DNA of 64,000 nt, taken from assembly GCA_003265435.1 (NCBI GenBank), contig NOXC01000011.1:1-64000 (forward strand). The letters run 5' to 3'. The position numbers and the translations under genes are program-made. The notes beneath the pieces were generated by a model. It was not told the DNA's origin. It searched no databases and saw only the letters and a list, made by a program, of their open reading frames with translations. Origin of the DNA: Cellvibrionaceae bacterium AOL6 (GTDB taxonomy: Bacteria; Pseudomonadota; Gammaproteobacteria; Pseudomonadales; Cellvibrionaceae). This document shows, piece after piece, positions 25,991 through 35,849 of this stretch. Every line of letters begins with the position of its first letter. Positions within the stretch are counted from its first letter, which is position 1.

Positions 25991-26554
25991 TTAGATTTTG
26001 CCGACGAGGTCCAGGCTAGGAGTCAGGGTCTTTTCGCCTTCTTCCCATGCCGCTGGGCATACTTCGCCGTCGTGCGCAGCAACGTACTGAGCCGCTTTCA
26101 CTTTACGGACCATGTCTTTGGCAGAACGACCGATACCCAAGTCGTGGATTTCAGCCACTTTGATGATGCCTTCAGGGTCAGCCAGGAAAGTGCCACGCAG
26201 CGCCAACGCTTCTTCTTCAATCATGACGTCGAAGCCACGAGTGATGCGGCCAGTTGGATCGCCGATCATAGGGAACTTGATTTTGCCGATGGCTTCGCTG
26301 GTGTCGTGCCAAGCTTTGTGAGTGAAGTGGGTGTCGGTGGACACGGAGTACACTTCTACGCCCAATTTCTGCAACTCGTCATATTGCTTAGCCATGTCTT
26401 CCAATTCAGTTGGGCACACGAAAGTAAAGTCGGCCGGGTAGAACAGGAAGATCGACCACTTGCCTTTGACTTCGTCAGTGGTGATGGTTTTGAATTCGCC
26501 GTTGTGATACGCCTCGGCTTTAAACTCAGGGATGCTTTGGTTGATCTTAGCCAT
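25991..26554 (-). CDS. ahpC: Alkyl hydroperoxide reductase subunit C (peroxiredoxin)
   Basis: A 187-residue typical 2-Cys peroxiredoxin that reduces hydrogen peroxide and organic hydroperoxides in the cytoplasm. The peroxidatic Cys47 sits in DFTFVCPTE and the resolving Cys166 in [14 protein letters not shown] precedes the ATG. The length and N-terminus ([21 protein letters not shown]) are standard for the AhpC subfamily. It is followed by ahpF on the same strand and faces away from oxyR. Confidence 0.98.
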   Translation of the reverse strand: MAKINQSIPEFKAEAYHNGEFKTITTDEVKGKWSIFLFYPADFTFVCPTELEDMAKQYDELQKLGVEVYSVSTDTHFTHKAWHDTSEAIGKIKFPMIGDPTGRITRGFDVMIEEEALALRGTFLADPEGIIKVAEIHDLGIGRSAKDMVRKVKAAQYVAAHDGEVCPAAWEEGEKTLTPSLDLVGKI

Positions 26555-26728
26555 TGTGAAGTAGCTCCTTAGAAAGATAATGGATTAAACAGGGCCTGTT
26601 TTGACCGTGCGACTACAATAAGGGCTGGGCTTTGATCTATAAATTGAATTATATTGATGATTGCATTCTGAATTTTAGAACGTGGCACCATATGCCCCAT
26701 CCACCGGGCCGATCACGAGGCGCTGAAC
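26555..26728. promoter_or_regulatory. Divergent ahpC-oxyR control region
   Basis: The 174-base gap between divergent ahpC and oxyR is AT-rich around 26637-26690 (CTATAAATTGAATTATATTG). It is the expected place for the ahpC promoter and an OxyR tetramer site. I could not fit the full ATAG-N7-CTAT repeat pattern of the E. coli consensus, so the operator is inferred from context. Confidence 0.35.
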
Positions 26729-27646
26729 ATGATCTCTCTCAAACAATTGAACTACGCGTTAGCGGTTGGAAAAACACGCCATTTCAAGAAGGCCGCCGAG
26801 CTGTGCTCGGTCTCTCAGTCCGCACTGAGCACCGCGATTACAGAACTGGAAACCCAACTTGGGCTACAGATATTTGAACGCGACAACAAGAAGGTCTTGC
26901 TTACACCTGCAGGCGAGCAAGTACTTACTCACGCGATGAATGTACGCAATGAAGTCGACGCGCTCTATCAGTTAGCCCAATCGCAGCGTGACCCCCTCAG
27001 CTTCCCAATGACCATGGGTGTGATCCCCACTATCGGCCCGTTTCTGTTGCCTCAGGTCTTGCCAAGCATCCGGGCCAACTTCCCGGACTTTAAGCTCAGT
27101 ATCGTCGAAGAACAGAGCCACGTACTGGTCGATATGGTACGCAACGGTGAGATCGACACGGCGATTCTCGCCTTACCCTATGCCCATGATGGCCTGCTGT
27201 CGTTTGAGTTTTGGCAGGAGGATTTTTATGTGGTGATGCCCAAGGATCACCCCCTGGCTCAAGAAGCGGTGATCAGCAGCGACGCACTCCGAGCCCATTC
27301 TTTACTGCTGCTGAAAGATGGCCACTGTCTGAAGGAGCATGCCCTCGCCGCATGTCAGTTCGAGGCGAACGAGGTCGACAGCTCCCTCGCCGGCACCAGC
27401 TTACATACCCTTGTGCAAATGACCGCCGGACACATGGGCCTGACGCTCGTCCCCGGCATGGCCATAGACCCACTGATCAATAACAACCCCGAGCTCTGCG
27501 CCCGTCGTTTGGCCGAACAGGGCCCCCACCGTCGCATTGCGTTTTTAACGCGCCCTAATTACGCGGCGGTAAAAGGGATCGAGACATTAATGAAGGCATT
27601 TAGGCAGGCATTGCAATCGGCGCTACCTACGACAGACGACGAATAA
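26729..27646 (+). CDS. oxyR: Hydrogen peroxide sensor and LysR-type regulator OxyR
   Basis: A 305-residue LysR-type regulator. The N-terminal helix-turn-helix is FKKAAELCSVSQSALSTAI; the C-terminal sensor carries the two redox cysteines at the OxyR positions, C200 (DGHCLKEH) and C209 (ALAACQFE), which form the activating disulfide. Divergent orientation to ahpC-ahpF is a common arrangement and suggests direct control of that operon. Length and cysteine spacing are normal. Confidence 0.95.
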   Translation: MISLKQLNYALAVGKTRHFKKAAELCSVSQSALSTAITELETQLGLQIFERDNKKVLLTPAGEQVLTHAMNVRNEVDALYQLAQSQRDPLSFPMTMGVIPTIGPFLLPQVLPSIRANFPDFKLSIVEEQSHVLVDMVRNGEIDTAILALPYAHDGLLSFEFWQEDFYVVMPKDHPLAQEAVISSDALRAHSLLLLKDGHCLKEHALAACQFEANEVDSSLAGTSLHTLVQMTAGHMGLTLVPGMAIDPLINNNPELCARRLAEQGPHRRIAFLTRPNYAAVKGIETLMKAFRQALQSALPTTDDE

Positions 27647-27888
27647 CTGAACCCTCAAACACATCGGCAACTTGAAGGGGCAGCAACCCTCATTGCCTTC
27701 TCACGACAGGCAAACGCCCCGCCTCCCCTTTAGGCTGCACATCCGTCGCTCCCCCACTTGCTCGAAAAAAAACGCATACCGAAAAGCCCTTTATTCCTGA
27801 TTCTCAAAGGGATATGCTGGAAAAAAAAGCGCCATGCCCTGCTCGTTTTTTTATTGGGCTGGCCGAAAAAAGGGGGTTTGCGAACACT

Positions 27889-29919
27889 ATGTGGAAATGC
27901 ATGCCGAAATCGCACACGCTGCGCATTCTAGGCGGCGCCATGCTGACCCTCAGCTGTAACGCATACGCAAATACCGGTGTGTTTTCGCTGTCACTCGAAG
28001 AACTCTTGAATATCGAGATTTCGAGCGCCACGCTCACACCCAAGGCGCGCGGCACAGCCCCCTCGTCGGTCACCGTCTTCACACGTGGCCAACTCGATGC
28101 CCTCCCGGTGTACTACCTCCACGACCTTATGAACTACGTACCCGGCTTTCAGTCCTTCCGTCAGGGCGAAGCCGCGGATGAGTTTTATCACAGTGTCCGT
28201 GGGCGACGCATCGGCACATCCAGCCGGGAAGTGCTGATCCTCGTGGATGGGGTGCGTTTGAATCGAGAAATCGATGCCGCGACGGCCGTTCCCAGCATGA
28301 TGCTCGACCAGATTGAGCGCGTAGAATTCGTTCGCGGCCCCGGCTCGGCGCTGTACGGCTCCAATGCCTTCCTCGGCGTGATCAACATCCAGACACGCAA
28401 CGGCAGCAATCTCGTCAATGTCAGGGCCGGCGCGCCGGAGCTTCTACACGGCAGCGGCCAGCTCTCAGGCGCCAAGGGAGACTGGCAATGGTCGGCCTTC
28501 GCGGCGGCTGAAAAAACGGAGCAGGACGCAAGCATGCTGGAAGACAGCTTTGGCGGTGACGACTTCAGCTCAAGTGATGGCACTCAAAAAACCGATCTGC
28601 GCCTGCGCGCGCAATGGCGTGACAGCCGGCTTGAATACAGTCGCTACGACCGAGAGGCAGACGACTACTACGTTCTGGAAAATGGCACCGCCAATAGCGG
28701 CAATGAAACCGAAAACCAGTTTCAGCAGCTCCGTTTTGATCAAAAAGTCGCGGCAAACAACCAGTGGCGCAGCGATCTCACGTTGGCGCTTTCAGAAGCG
28801 CTCTACGAGCCACAAGGTCAATTGTCCGCGAACGGTTTCGCCAATGAACTCGGTGGTAGCGTGCCTCCGAGCAACGAGCCACTGCGCGGCTACGTTGAAC
28901 AAGGCGAAACCACAAGAAGTCTATACCTGCATAACGATTGGACGCCAGAAAGGCGAGACTTCAGCCTCCAAAGCGGTGCAGAGTATCGACATGTACGCAT
29001 TTCCAGCACCGATTTCTACACCAATTTCGATACCAATACCTTTCCTATTAAGTATCTCGGAGAAGACCTGCCGAGCAATCAACCGGTTGTGGTCGTCCCC
29101 ACTCACACGCTTGAAGTCTTTGGCGCCTATGCTCAGGGCCAATGGCAACTCAACCAGGACTGGGAGTTGATTGCCGGGCTGCGCCTGGATCACTACAGCT
29201 CTCATGGCAGTACATCCAGCCCCCGCCTTGCATTGAGTTATCGCATCGCAGAACAACACAGTCTCAAACTGATGTACGGCGAAGCTTTTCGAGCGCCGAC
29301 CGTCGTTGAGCGCATGAACAGTGGCAATAACACGGTGATCGGCAACCCGGATCTAGAACCGGAAGACATCGAAACGCTGGAACTGAACTGGCTTGCGCAA
29401 TGGTCGCGCGCGCACCTCGACACCACGCTGTATTACAGCCGCATCAGTGACGCGATCGAACAGAGTTTTGAGGGACGAGCGCGCACCTTTATTAACTCCA
29501 CCGAAACCGAAAGTTTGAGCGGACTGGAAAGTGAGCTCAATATCGAGCTGAATCGACATTGGATGCTTGTCGCCAATATCAGCATGATTGCAGACACGCC
29601 TCAGGCCCAGTTTCGCCAGGCCGACCGCTTGGCCTCCGCAAGGCTGGAGTATGTATGGCAAAACTGGCTATGGAACCTCTCAACCCACTACGTGGGTGAA
29701 CGACAGATGCAAACGCCGACTGGGCTGAGTACGCTGGACAGCTACGCGCTGCTATCGAGCCGACTGCGATATGAAATCCTTGCAGACCACTATGTTTCCC
29801 TGTCTGTGACCAACCTGGGAGACGAAGACTACCTCACCCCTACGCAGGGGCAAACCCTCGAACGAGGACTTCCCAACGCAGGCGCGCAATGGCGAGTGGA
29901 GTACAGCCTGTCCTGGTAG
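27889..29919 (+). CDS. TonB-dependent outer-membrane receptor
   Basis: A 676-residue receptor. The ATG at 27889 is chosen because it starts the signal region (HTLRILGGAMLTLSCNAYA); ATG at 27901 is also possible and has a closer GGA. The plug shows SLSLEELLNIEISSAT, APSSVTVFTRGQL, REVLILVDGVRLNRE and GPGSALYGSNAFLGVINIQTR; the barrel has FRAPTVVERMNSGNN and NPDLEPE. The gene is only 23 bases before an RND adaptor gene and probably shares its transcript. Its ligand cannot be told from sequence. Linkage of an importer with efflux genes suggests a siderophore or another secreted small molecule, but this is inference. Confidence 0.82.
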   Translation: MWKCMPKSHTLRILGGAMLTLSCNAYANTGVFSLSLEELLNIEISSATLTPKARGTAPSSVTVFTRGQLDALPVYYLHDLMNYVPGFQSFRQGEAADEFYHSVRGRRIGTSSREVLILVDGVRLNREIDAATAVPSMMLDQIERVEFVRGPGSALYGSNAFLGVINIQTRNGSNLVNVRAGAPELLHGSGQLSGAKGDWQWSAFAAAEKTEQDASMLEDSFGGDDFSSSDGTQKTDLRLRAQWRDSRLEYSRYDREADDYYVLENGTANSGNETENQFQQLRFDQKVAANNQWRSDLTLALSEALYEPQGQLSANGFANELGGSVPPSNEPLRGYVEQGETTRSLYLHNDWTPERRDFSLQSGAEYRHVRISSTDFYTNFDTNTFPIKYLGEDLPSNQPVVVVPTHTLEVFGAYAQGQWQLNQDWELIAGLRLDHYSSHGSTSSPRLALSYRIAEQHSLKLMYGEAFRAPTVVERMNSGNNTVIGNPDLEPEDIETLELNWLAQWSRAHLDTTLYYSRISDAIEQSFEGRARTFINSTETESLSGLESELNIELNRHWMLVANISMIADTPQAQFRQADRLASARLEYVWQNWLWNLSTHYVGERQMQTPTGLSTLDSYALLSSRLRYEILADHYVSLSVTNLGDEDYLTPTQGQTLERGLPNAGAQWRVEYSLSW

Positions 29920-29942
29920 CAATAAATCAAACGGAATGACAC

Positions 29943-31151
29943 ATGCATTGTAACGACGCCGACCAAGGCGCCCTCCCCGCGGTATTGCGGTTCGGCTTCG
30001 GCATTATGCTGACGCTTCTGTCGGCCTGTAAATCTGAGACACCCGAAGTGCCGCAAACGGTGATCGTTGAGCCAGCGGTGCAAAGAGACTTTCCTGTTTA
30101 TGGTGACTACGTCGCGACAACCCGCGCCTCGCTGGATATTGAAGTGCGTGCCCGAGTCGATGGGTTTATCACAGAAATCGCCTTTACCGAAGGTAGTGTG
30201 GTCGAAGAGGGAGACATCCTCTACCGCATTGATGATCGCCCCTATCGCGCTCGTGTACAGCGACTCAATGCCAATGTGCAGCGAGCGCAGGCGGAATTCG
30301 ACAAAGCCAAGCGCGATGTTGCGCGCTTACAACCTCTTTACGAACAAGACGCCGCCAGCCAACTCGACCTCGATAACGCGCTCGCCGAGCGCGACCAGAG
30401 CCGAGCCAGTCTCGCCGCCACGAAGGCCGAACTCGAAGAGGCGCAACTGGAACTGGAGTACACGGAAATTCGCGCCCCCATCAAAGGCCTGGTCGGCGCC
30501 ACGTCAGCCGACATAGGCGCACTGGTCGGTAGCAGCGGACAGAGCCTACTCACCACCGTCAAACGCGTTGATCCGATGTTCATCGAATTCCATATGTCCT
30601 CACTCGACTACATCAATGCACGTCGACGCAAAGCAACACAGGCCGAGCGCAAGGAACAGGAAGAACAAGGCCGTGCAGTGGAAGGCTTTGTGCGTATCAC
30701 GCTACCTGACAACAGCTTGTATCGATACTGGGGCGACGTGAGCTTCACCGATCCACAGGTCAACCCGGCAACCGGCACGTTTACGGTTAGAGCCGTCGTG
30801 GCCAACCCGCAACGGGAGCTGTTACCCGGCTTGTATACCAAGGCACGCTTGGAGCTGGACTCGATTGAAAATGCCATCCTGATCCACGAGAAAGCCATCC
30901 AAATCGACCAGGGAGGCAGCTATGTGATGGTGGCCATGCCCGATAATCGCGTAGAGCGGCGATTTATCGTCACGGGACATCATGACGAACAATGGGTCGT
31001 CGTCCGTTCTGGGTTGGGCAAGGGTGAACGCGTCATCACCGAGGGCTACCAAAAAGTACGCCACGGCCAGCTGGTGGAAGCAATCAGTCCAACGGAGTAT
31101 GCGGCACGTCAAGCCGAAGAAGCCAGCAAGCACGCGCCGGACTCGCCATGA
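29943..31151 (+). CDS. RND efflux periplasmic adaptor lipoprotein (first pump)
   Basis: A 402-residue AcrA/MexA-type membrane-fusion protein. The lipobox LLSAC places the lipid-bearing Cys at 29. It has the lipoyl half-motifs (RARVDGFITEIAFTEGSVVEEGDILYRID), a coiled-coil hairpin at about 110-165, the second lipoyl half (YTEIRAPIKGLVG) and beta-barrel and membrane-proximal domains. Its stop codon overlaps the transporter start by ATGA. It would bridge the inner-membrane transporter and the outer-membrane factor encoded just downstream. Confidence 0.92.
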   Translation: MHCNDADQGALPAVLRFGFGIMLTLLSACKSETPEVPQTVIVEPAVQRDFPVYGDYVATTRASLDIEVRARVDGFITEIAFTEGSVVEEGDILYRIDDRPYRARVQRLNANVQRAQAEFDKAKRDVARLQPLYEQDAASQLDLDNALAERDQSRASLAATKAELEEAQLELEYTEIRAPIKGLVGATSADIGALVGSSGQSLLTTVKRVDPMFIEFHMSSLDYINARRRKATQAERKEQEEQGRAVEGFVRITLPDNSLYRYWGDVSFTDPQVNPATGTFTVRAVVANPQRELLPGLYTKARLELDSIENAILIHEKAIQIDQGGSYVMVAMPDNRVERRFIVTGHHDEQWVVVRSGLGKGERVITEGYQKVRHGQLVEAISPTEYAARQAEEASKHAPDSP

Positions 31152-34100
31152 TCGCCCAGCATTTTGTTCAACGCCCCATTCTGGCCTCGGTGGTATCCAT
31201 CGTTATAACTCTTGCGGGGCTGATTGCGGCTTTTTCTCTCCCCATCGACCAGTACCCCTACATTACACCGCCGATGGTCAAGGTAAGCACAAGCTTCCCC
31301 GGGTCAACTGCGATCACGGCTGCCGAATCCGTCGCAACGCCCTTGGAGCAAGAGCTGAATGGCACCCCCAACATGGTGTACATGCGCTCATCGAGCAGTA
31401 AGAGCGGTAGCGTTAATATCACGCTGACCTTTGACGTCGGCACGGATCCCGACCTCGCTGCGGTGGATGTTCAAAATCGGGCAAAACAAGCGGACAGTAA
31501 TTTACCGGTCGACGTGATGCAAGAGGGCGTGAATGTCGAAAAGAAAGCCGCCGTAGAATTGTTAAAACTGGCATTGATGTCCAGTGACGAAAAATATGAC
31601 GACATTTATTTATCGAACTACGTGTCCATCAATATTGAAGCCGCTCTGCGCCGCATACCGGGTGTAGGGCGCACGCGAAATACAGGTTCGCGCAGCTACG
31701 CGATGCGTGTTTGGTTGAGACCGGACGACATGGCGAGCTATGGACTTACGACGTCCGACATCACGCGAGCCATCGAAGAACAGAACACCGAGGCCGCTGC
31801 GGGCATGCTCGGAGGGCAGCCCAATCGAGACAACATCAGCCAGGCGCTACCGATTACGACCGAGGGCCGCCTGAGCAGTGCTGGAGAATTCGAAAACATC
31901 ATTGTTCGTGCGGACGCCAGCGGTGCCATGATCCGTCTACGAGACATCGCCCGGGTCGAGCTCGATACCTCAGCTTATACCTTGCAATCCAAATTAAACG
32001 GCGAAGACGCTGCGATTCTACAAGTGTATCTCGCCCCTGGCGCGAACGCGCTGGAGGTTGCCGAGCACGTTAAAAAAACCATGGATCGGCTTGCTCGAAA
32101 TTTCCCCGAGGGAGTGAATTGGCTAGTTTGGTACGACGGCTCGAATTTCATCAAGAGCGCAATACAGGAGGTACTGATTACCCTTGCTGAAGCGCTCTTG
32201 CTCGTAGTGCTGGTCGTCTTTCTTTTTCTTCAGAATTGGCGCACCACTCTCATTCCAGCGCTCGCCGTGCCTGTGTCGATTATCGGAACGTTCAGCGCAT
32301 TACTCGCATTTGGCTTCACCCTTAACACGGTCAACTTGCTTGCTCTCGTTCTGGCAATCGGCATCGTAGTAGATGATGCGATCGTCGTGGTCGAAAATGT
32401 TGAGCGCCTGATCACCGAAGAAGAACTCAATGCCGTTGAAGCGACACGCCGATCTATGCAGCAGCTTGGGGGGGCATTAATCGCCACTTCATTAGTACTG
32501 GCTGCCGTATTTGTTCCGGTGGCTTTTTTGCCCGGCATCAGCGGTATTATGTATCGAGAATTTGCCATTACGATCACCGTCGCGGTATTAATCAGTACGG
32601 TAGTCGCACTGACTCTCAGCCCTGCATTGTGCGCCGTTTTATTACGCCATTCCTTTGCCCCTCCGGCCTTTCTCGCACCGGTATTCAATAAATTAAATTC
32701 AGGCATCACCCGCGCAGGGGTGCTCTACGTCAACAGTGTATCGACGATACTCACACGGCGCCTACCCGCCGCAGTCGTGTTTACGGTCGGTATTGGGGTC
32801 GCCGTGCTTGGGTTCCGCTATCTTCCGTCAACCTTTATGCCACAGGAAGATCAAGGCCGGTTCTTTGTGGATCTGGAACTGCCTGACGGTGCGTCCGTCA
32901 ACCGCAGCACGCTCATTGCCGATCGCGCTCAAGCCATCGTGCATCAACACCCTGCGGTTGAACACATCCTCAGCATTGCAGGTGAAAGCAAACGCTCTGG
33001 CAGTGATGAGGCTGACGCAACATTAGAGGTCATACTGAAACCTTGGGATCAACGTAGAGGCACCAGCGTCGAGGATGTCATCGCCGACGTCAGCCCAGCA
33101 CTACACAATATCATCGAGACCTCCGTGCGCATTTTTCAACCCTCTGCAGTCGCTGGCCTTGGCAGCGGAAACGGTGTGGAATTGGAGCTTCAGGATCGCA
33201 GCGGTACCAACTGGAGCCGCCTCCCCGAAGTGGCGGATGCCTTGGCTCAGCGCGTCGAAAACTACCCAGCCGTCAGTGCGATGAGCTCCAGTTTCAAAGC
33301 CGAAATTCCCCTTTACGAGCTGGAAGTGGATCGTGCTCTTGCAAAAGCGCTCGACATCCCTCTCGGAGATATTTACAGCACCATGCGCACATTCACCGGT
33401 TCATCAACCGTGAACGACTTCAATTTATTTGGCCGCGTTTACCGCGTAAAAGTCCAGGCAGAAGGCGAATACCGTGACCGTCCAGATGCGATAGCGCTCT
33501 ATCACCTTCGCTCGGGCAACGATGCCATGGTGCCCATCGGCACTGTCGCCGATTTGAGTACAACAACCGGGCCAGCCTCAGTGGTTCGGTACAACATGTT
33601 TACTTCGGCATCCATGTCCGCTGACCCGAATCCGGGTTATAGCACTGGCGATATCATTCAGGCCATTGAGCGCGAGGCAGAGGCCGTTCTGCCTCCTGGA
33701 ATGGGCTTTGAATGGACTGGGCTGACATTGCAGGAAATTGAAGCCGGTAATCTGATTGTGATCGCGATGGCCCTGGCAGTGATTTTTGTTTTTTTGTTTT
33801 TGTCCGCCCTGTACGAAAGCTGGGTGTTACCGCTCTCTGTGTTATTAACCGCACCTCTTGCCATATTGGGTGCGATTCTCGTGTGCTGGCTTGGCGGTAT
33901 CGAGAATAACCTGTATTTTCAAATAGCGTTCATCGCACTGATTGGCCTTTCAGCCAAAAACGCCATTTTAATTGTTGAATACTGTAACGCCCTTTACAGC
34001 CAGGGCATGGCCGCAAGAGATGCCGCGCTGCTCGCAGCGCGCCAACGCTTTCGTCCCATTATGATGACGGCCATTTCCTTTATCCTCGGAGTACTTCCGC

Positions 34101-34276
34101 TGGTATTATCGAGTGGACCGGGGGCAGTGAGCCGACAATCGATGGCGTATCCGATACTGGGCGGGATGATTTTCGCCACGACACTCGGAATTGTATTCGT
34201 GCCATTGTTCTTTGTTGTCCTGGCTGAATGGCTAGGCGGCAAGCCCTCCGAGACCCGGGAGGGCGAGCATGCTTAA
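31148..34276 (+). CDS. RND efflux transporter, HAE1 family (first pump)
   Basis: A 1042-residue inner-membrane proton antiporter of the AcrB/MexB class. The N-terminus [20 protein letters not shown], the SFPGSTAITAAESVATPLEQ porter segment and the fourth-helix proton-relay motif [20 protein letters not shown], with the Asp pair, are intact. Two large periplasmic loops and twelve helices fit the family length. It overlaps the adaptor by four bases and the outer-membrane factor by eight. Substrates are unknown; HAE1 pumps usually export amphiphilic drugs, bile salts or secondary metabolites. Confidence 0.94.
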   Translation: MIAQHFVQRPILASVVSIVITLAGLIAAFSLPIDQYPYITPPMVKVSTSFPGSTAITAAESVATPLEQELNGTPNMVYMRSSSSKSGSVNITLTFDVGTDPDLAAVDVQNRAKQADSNLPVDVMQEGVNVEKKAAVELLKLALMSSDEKYDDIYLSNYVSINIEAALRRIPGVGRTRNTGSRSYAMRVWLRPDDMASYGLTTSDITRAIEEQNTEAAAGMLGGQPNRDNISQALPITTEGRLSSAGEFENIIVRADASGAMIRLRDIARVELDTSAYTLQSKLNGEDAAILQVYLAPGANALEVAEHVKKTMDRLARNFPEGVNWLVWYDGSNFIKSAIQEVLITLAEALLLVVLVVFLFLQNWRTTLIPALAVPVSIIGTFSALLAFGFTLNTVNLLALVLAIGIVVDDAIVVVENVERLITEEELNAVEATRRSMQQLGGALIATSLVLAAVFVPVAFLPGISGIMYREFAITITVAVLISTVVALTLSPALCAVLLRHSFAPPAFLAPVFNKLNSGITRAGVLYVNSVSTILTRRLPAAVVFTVGIGVAVLGFRYLPSTFMPQEDQGRFFVDLELPDGASVNRSTLIADRAQAIVHQHPAVEHILSIAGESKRSGSDEADATLEVILKPWDQRRGTSVEDVIADVSPALHNIIETSVRIFQPSAVAGLGSGNGVELELQDRSGTNWSRLPEVADALAQRVENYPAVSAMSSSFKAEIPLYELEVDRALAKALDIPLGDIYSTMRTFTGSSTVNDFNLFGRVYRVKVQAEGEYRDRPDAIALYHLRSGNDAMVPIGTVADLSTTTGPASVVRYNMFTSASMSADPNPGYSTGDIIQAIEREAEAVLPPGMGFEWTGLTLQEIEAGNLIVIAMALAVIFVFLFLSALYESWVLPLSVLLTAPLAILGAILVCWLGGIENNLYFQIAFIALIGLSAKNAILIVEYCNALYSQGMAARDAALLAARQRFRPIMMTAISFILGVLPLVLSSGPGAVSRQSMAYPILGGMIFATTLGIVFVPLFFVVLAEWLGGKPSETREGEHA

Positions 34277-35660
34277 ATCGCTATGTGTCTCAAGTAACTG
34301 TATATTGCTGCTATGCCAATGCGCCCTCGGCCCGGATTTTGAAACGCCGGATTCTACAACCCTCACACCGGAGCGCTACTACGCGCCGAACCAAGCGCCC
34401 CTCCCCACCGCTGACACGGACAATGCCCTACCAAATTGGCGAGAGGTGTATCAGGACGAAGCCCTACAGAACCTGATTACAGCCGCGCTGGAGAACAATC
34501 GTGAGCTGGGACAAACGCGATTGCGAATGCAACAAGCCGCGGCAGCTCGGCGTATTGTGCGTTCGAGTTTGTACCCCTCATTGAGCGCTGAATTCGATTT
34601 TAGTCGTGAACTTGACTCTCGCACTCTCAGCCCCGACAGCGGTATTAATAATGATATTAATACCGGCTTGATCAGCGCCTGGGAGCTTGACCTTTGGGGA
34701 AAGAACCGTAGAAGTGCCGAAGCCGCAAGTGCCGAACTTCGGGCTGCTGAATACGCGCTTTACGCTCAGCAGCTCTCACTGATCACTCAGGTTGCGCGAA
34801 CGTATTATGAACTTATAGACACGGTTCAACGCGAGGCGATTACACTCAACACCATCGCCACACGTCAACGCGCACTGTACATACTCAAACTGCGAAAAGA
34901 AGGCGGCATCATATCGGGTATTGATGTCAGTCAGGCGGAGGTGGCACTCGCCCAGGCCCAAGCCCGTTTACCCGGTATCACATCGGAACGCATTGCGTTG
35001 TTAAACGTATTGCATTTACTCTGTGATTTACCACAGAGCGACATTATTCTGTCAACTGACCCTACGACCATCGCCGCCAGTACCCTACCGACACACGTTC
35101 CCAGTACTTTGCTCGGTAGACGACCCGATATCGTGATTGCCGAAGAGAAACTGCACGCCGCCACAGCCGATATTGGTGTTGCCAAAGGGGCGCTATTCCC
35201 CAGTTTCAGCTTAGCGCTTGGCGCGGGCTGGGAGAGCGACGAGATGCGTACGCTGATTGATCCGGACAGCCGCATATGGGGCGTTGAGATCAATGTTCTG
35301 CAACCGCTCTTTCAAGCTGGCGCGCTACGTGCCCAGCTCAGTCAGGCTGAATTGAGACAACAGGAAGCCTTGCTCAGCTATGAAATTGCCGTTCGACAAG
35401 CCTTCGTTGAAGTGAGCGACGCAATTCAAAATGCATTAAGCGCCGAGGACAACCTCGAAGCCGCCAATCGGCTGGAACACGCCTCAAGAGAATATTTACG
35501 GCTCGCCAATCTGCAATATGGTAATGGTGTACTGGGCTACCTTGATGTACTCGATGCACAAAGGCAGTTGTTTGATGCCGAGCTGACACGGGCTTCTGCG
35601 ATCACACAGCAACGCCTCGCTACGAGCCAGCTTTACTATGCTCTCGGAGGCGGCTGGTAA
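34269..35660 (+). CDS. Outer-membrane efflux factor, NodT/OprM family
   Basis: A 463-residue TolC-like channel protein. The N-terminus MLKSLCVSSNCILLLCQCALGPDF resembles the NodT-type signal ending in Cys-x-LGPDF, although the lipobox (LCQC) is imperfect. Two OEP repeats follow, with NRELGQTRLRMQQAAAARR and WELDLWGKNRRSAEAA typical of the family, and a second repeat near VKQ-type coiled coils (GVLGYLDVLDAQRQLFDAEL). Overlap with the transporter gene shows a tight operon. It may serve both pumps, since the second adaptor/transporter pair has no outer-membrane partner. Confidence 0.92.
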   Translation: MLKSLCVSSNCILLLCQCALGPDFETPDSTTLTPERYYAPNQAPLPTADTDNALPNWREVYQDEALQNLITAALENNRELGQTRLRMQQAAAARRIVRSSLYPSLSAEFDFSRELDSRTLSPDSGINNDINTGLISAWELDLWGKNRRSAEAASAELRAAEYALYAQQLSLITQVARTYYELIDTVQREAITLNTIATRQRALYILKLRKEGGIISGIDVSQAEVALAQAQARLPGITSERIALLNVLHLLCDLPQSDIILSTDPTTIAASTLPTHVPSTLLGRRPDIVIAEEKLHAATADIGVAKGALFPSFSLALGAGWESDEMRTLIDPDSRIWGVEINVLQPLFQAGALRAQLSQAELRQQEALLSYEIAVRQAFVEVSDAIQNALSAEDNLEAANRLEHASREYLRLANLQYGNGVLGYLDVLDAQRQLFDAELTRASAITQQRLATSQLYYALGGGW

Positions 35661-35668
35661 ACCCAGTG

Positions 35669-35694
35669 TCAGGCTTCCTGTGTATAATGCCTGA
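35669..35694. promoter_or_regulatory. Palindrome around a TATAAT box before the second pump
   Basis: TCAGGC (35669-35674) and GCCTGA (35689-35694) flank a perfect TATAAT (35683-35688) in the 189-base gap between the two pump gene sets. No strong -35 box was found at 17 bases. An operator over a promoter is the simplest reading; a hairpin is the alternative. Confidence 0.4.
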
Positions 35695-35849
35695 CGAACT
35701 CCAAGAATAGACCGGAACTGAAAGTTTGAATGGTAGATGTGCCGCCATACGCGGACCGCGCCATACCGGTTGACCAGCTCCAGGAAAGAGCGCTATTCCG
35801 CCTTCGCTCTTCCCGGAAACAACAACAAGGGAACACGAAGGAAAACACG

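Noticed and set aside
26555-26728. Exact OxyR operator between ahpC and oxyR
   Set aside because: The four-part ATAG/CTAT spacing of the E. coli consensus could not be fitted, so only a general control region is reported.
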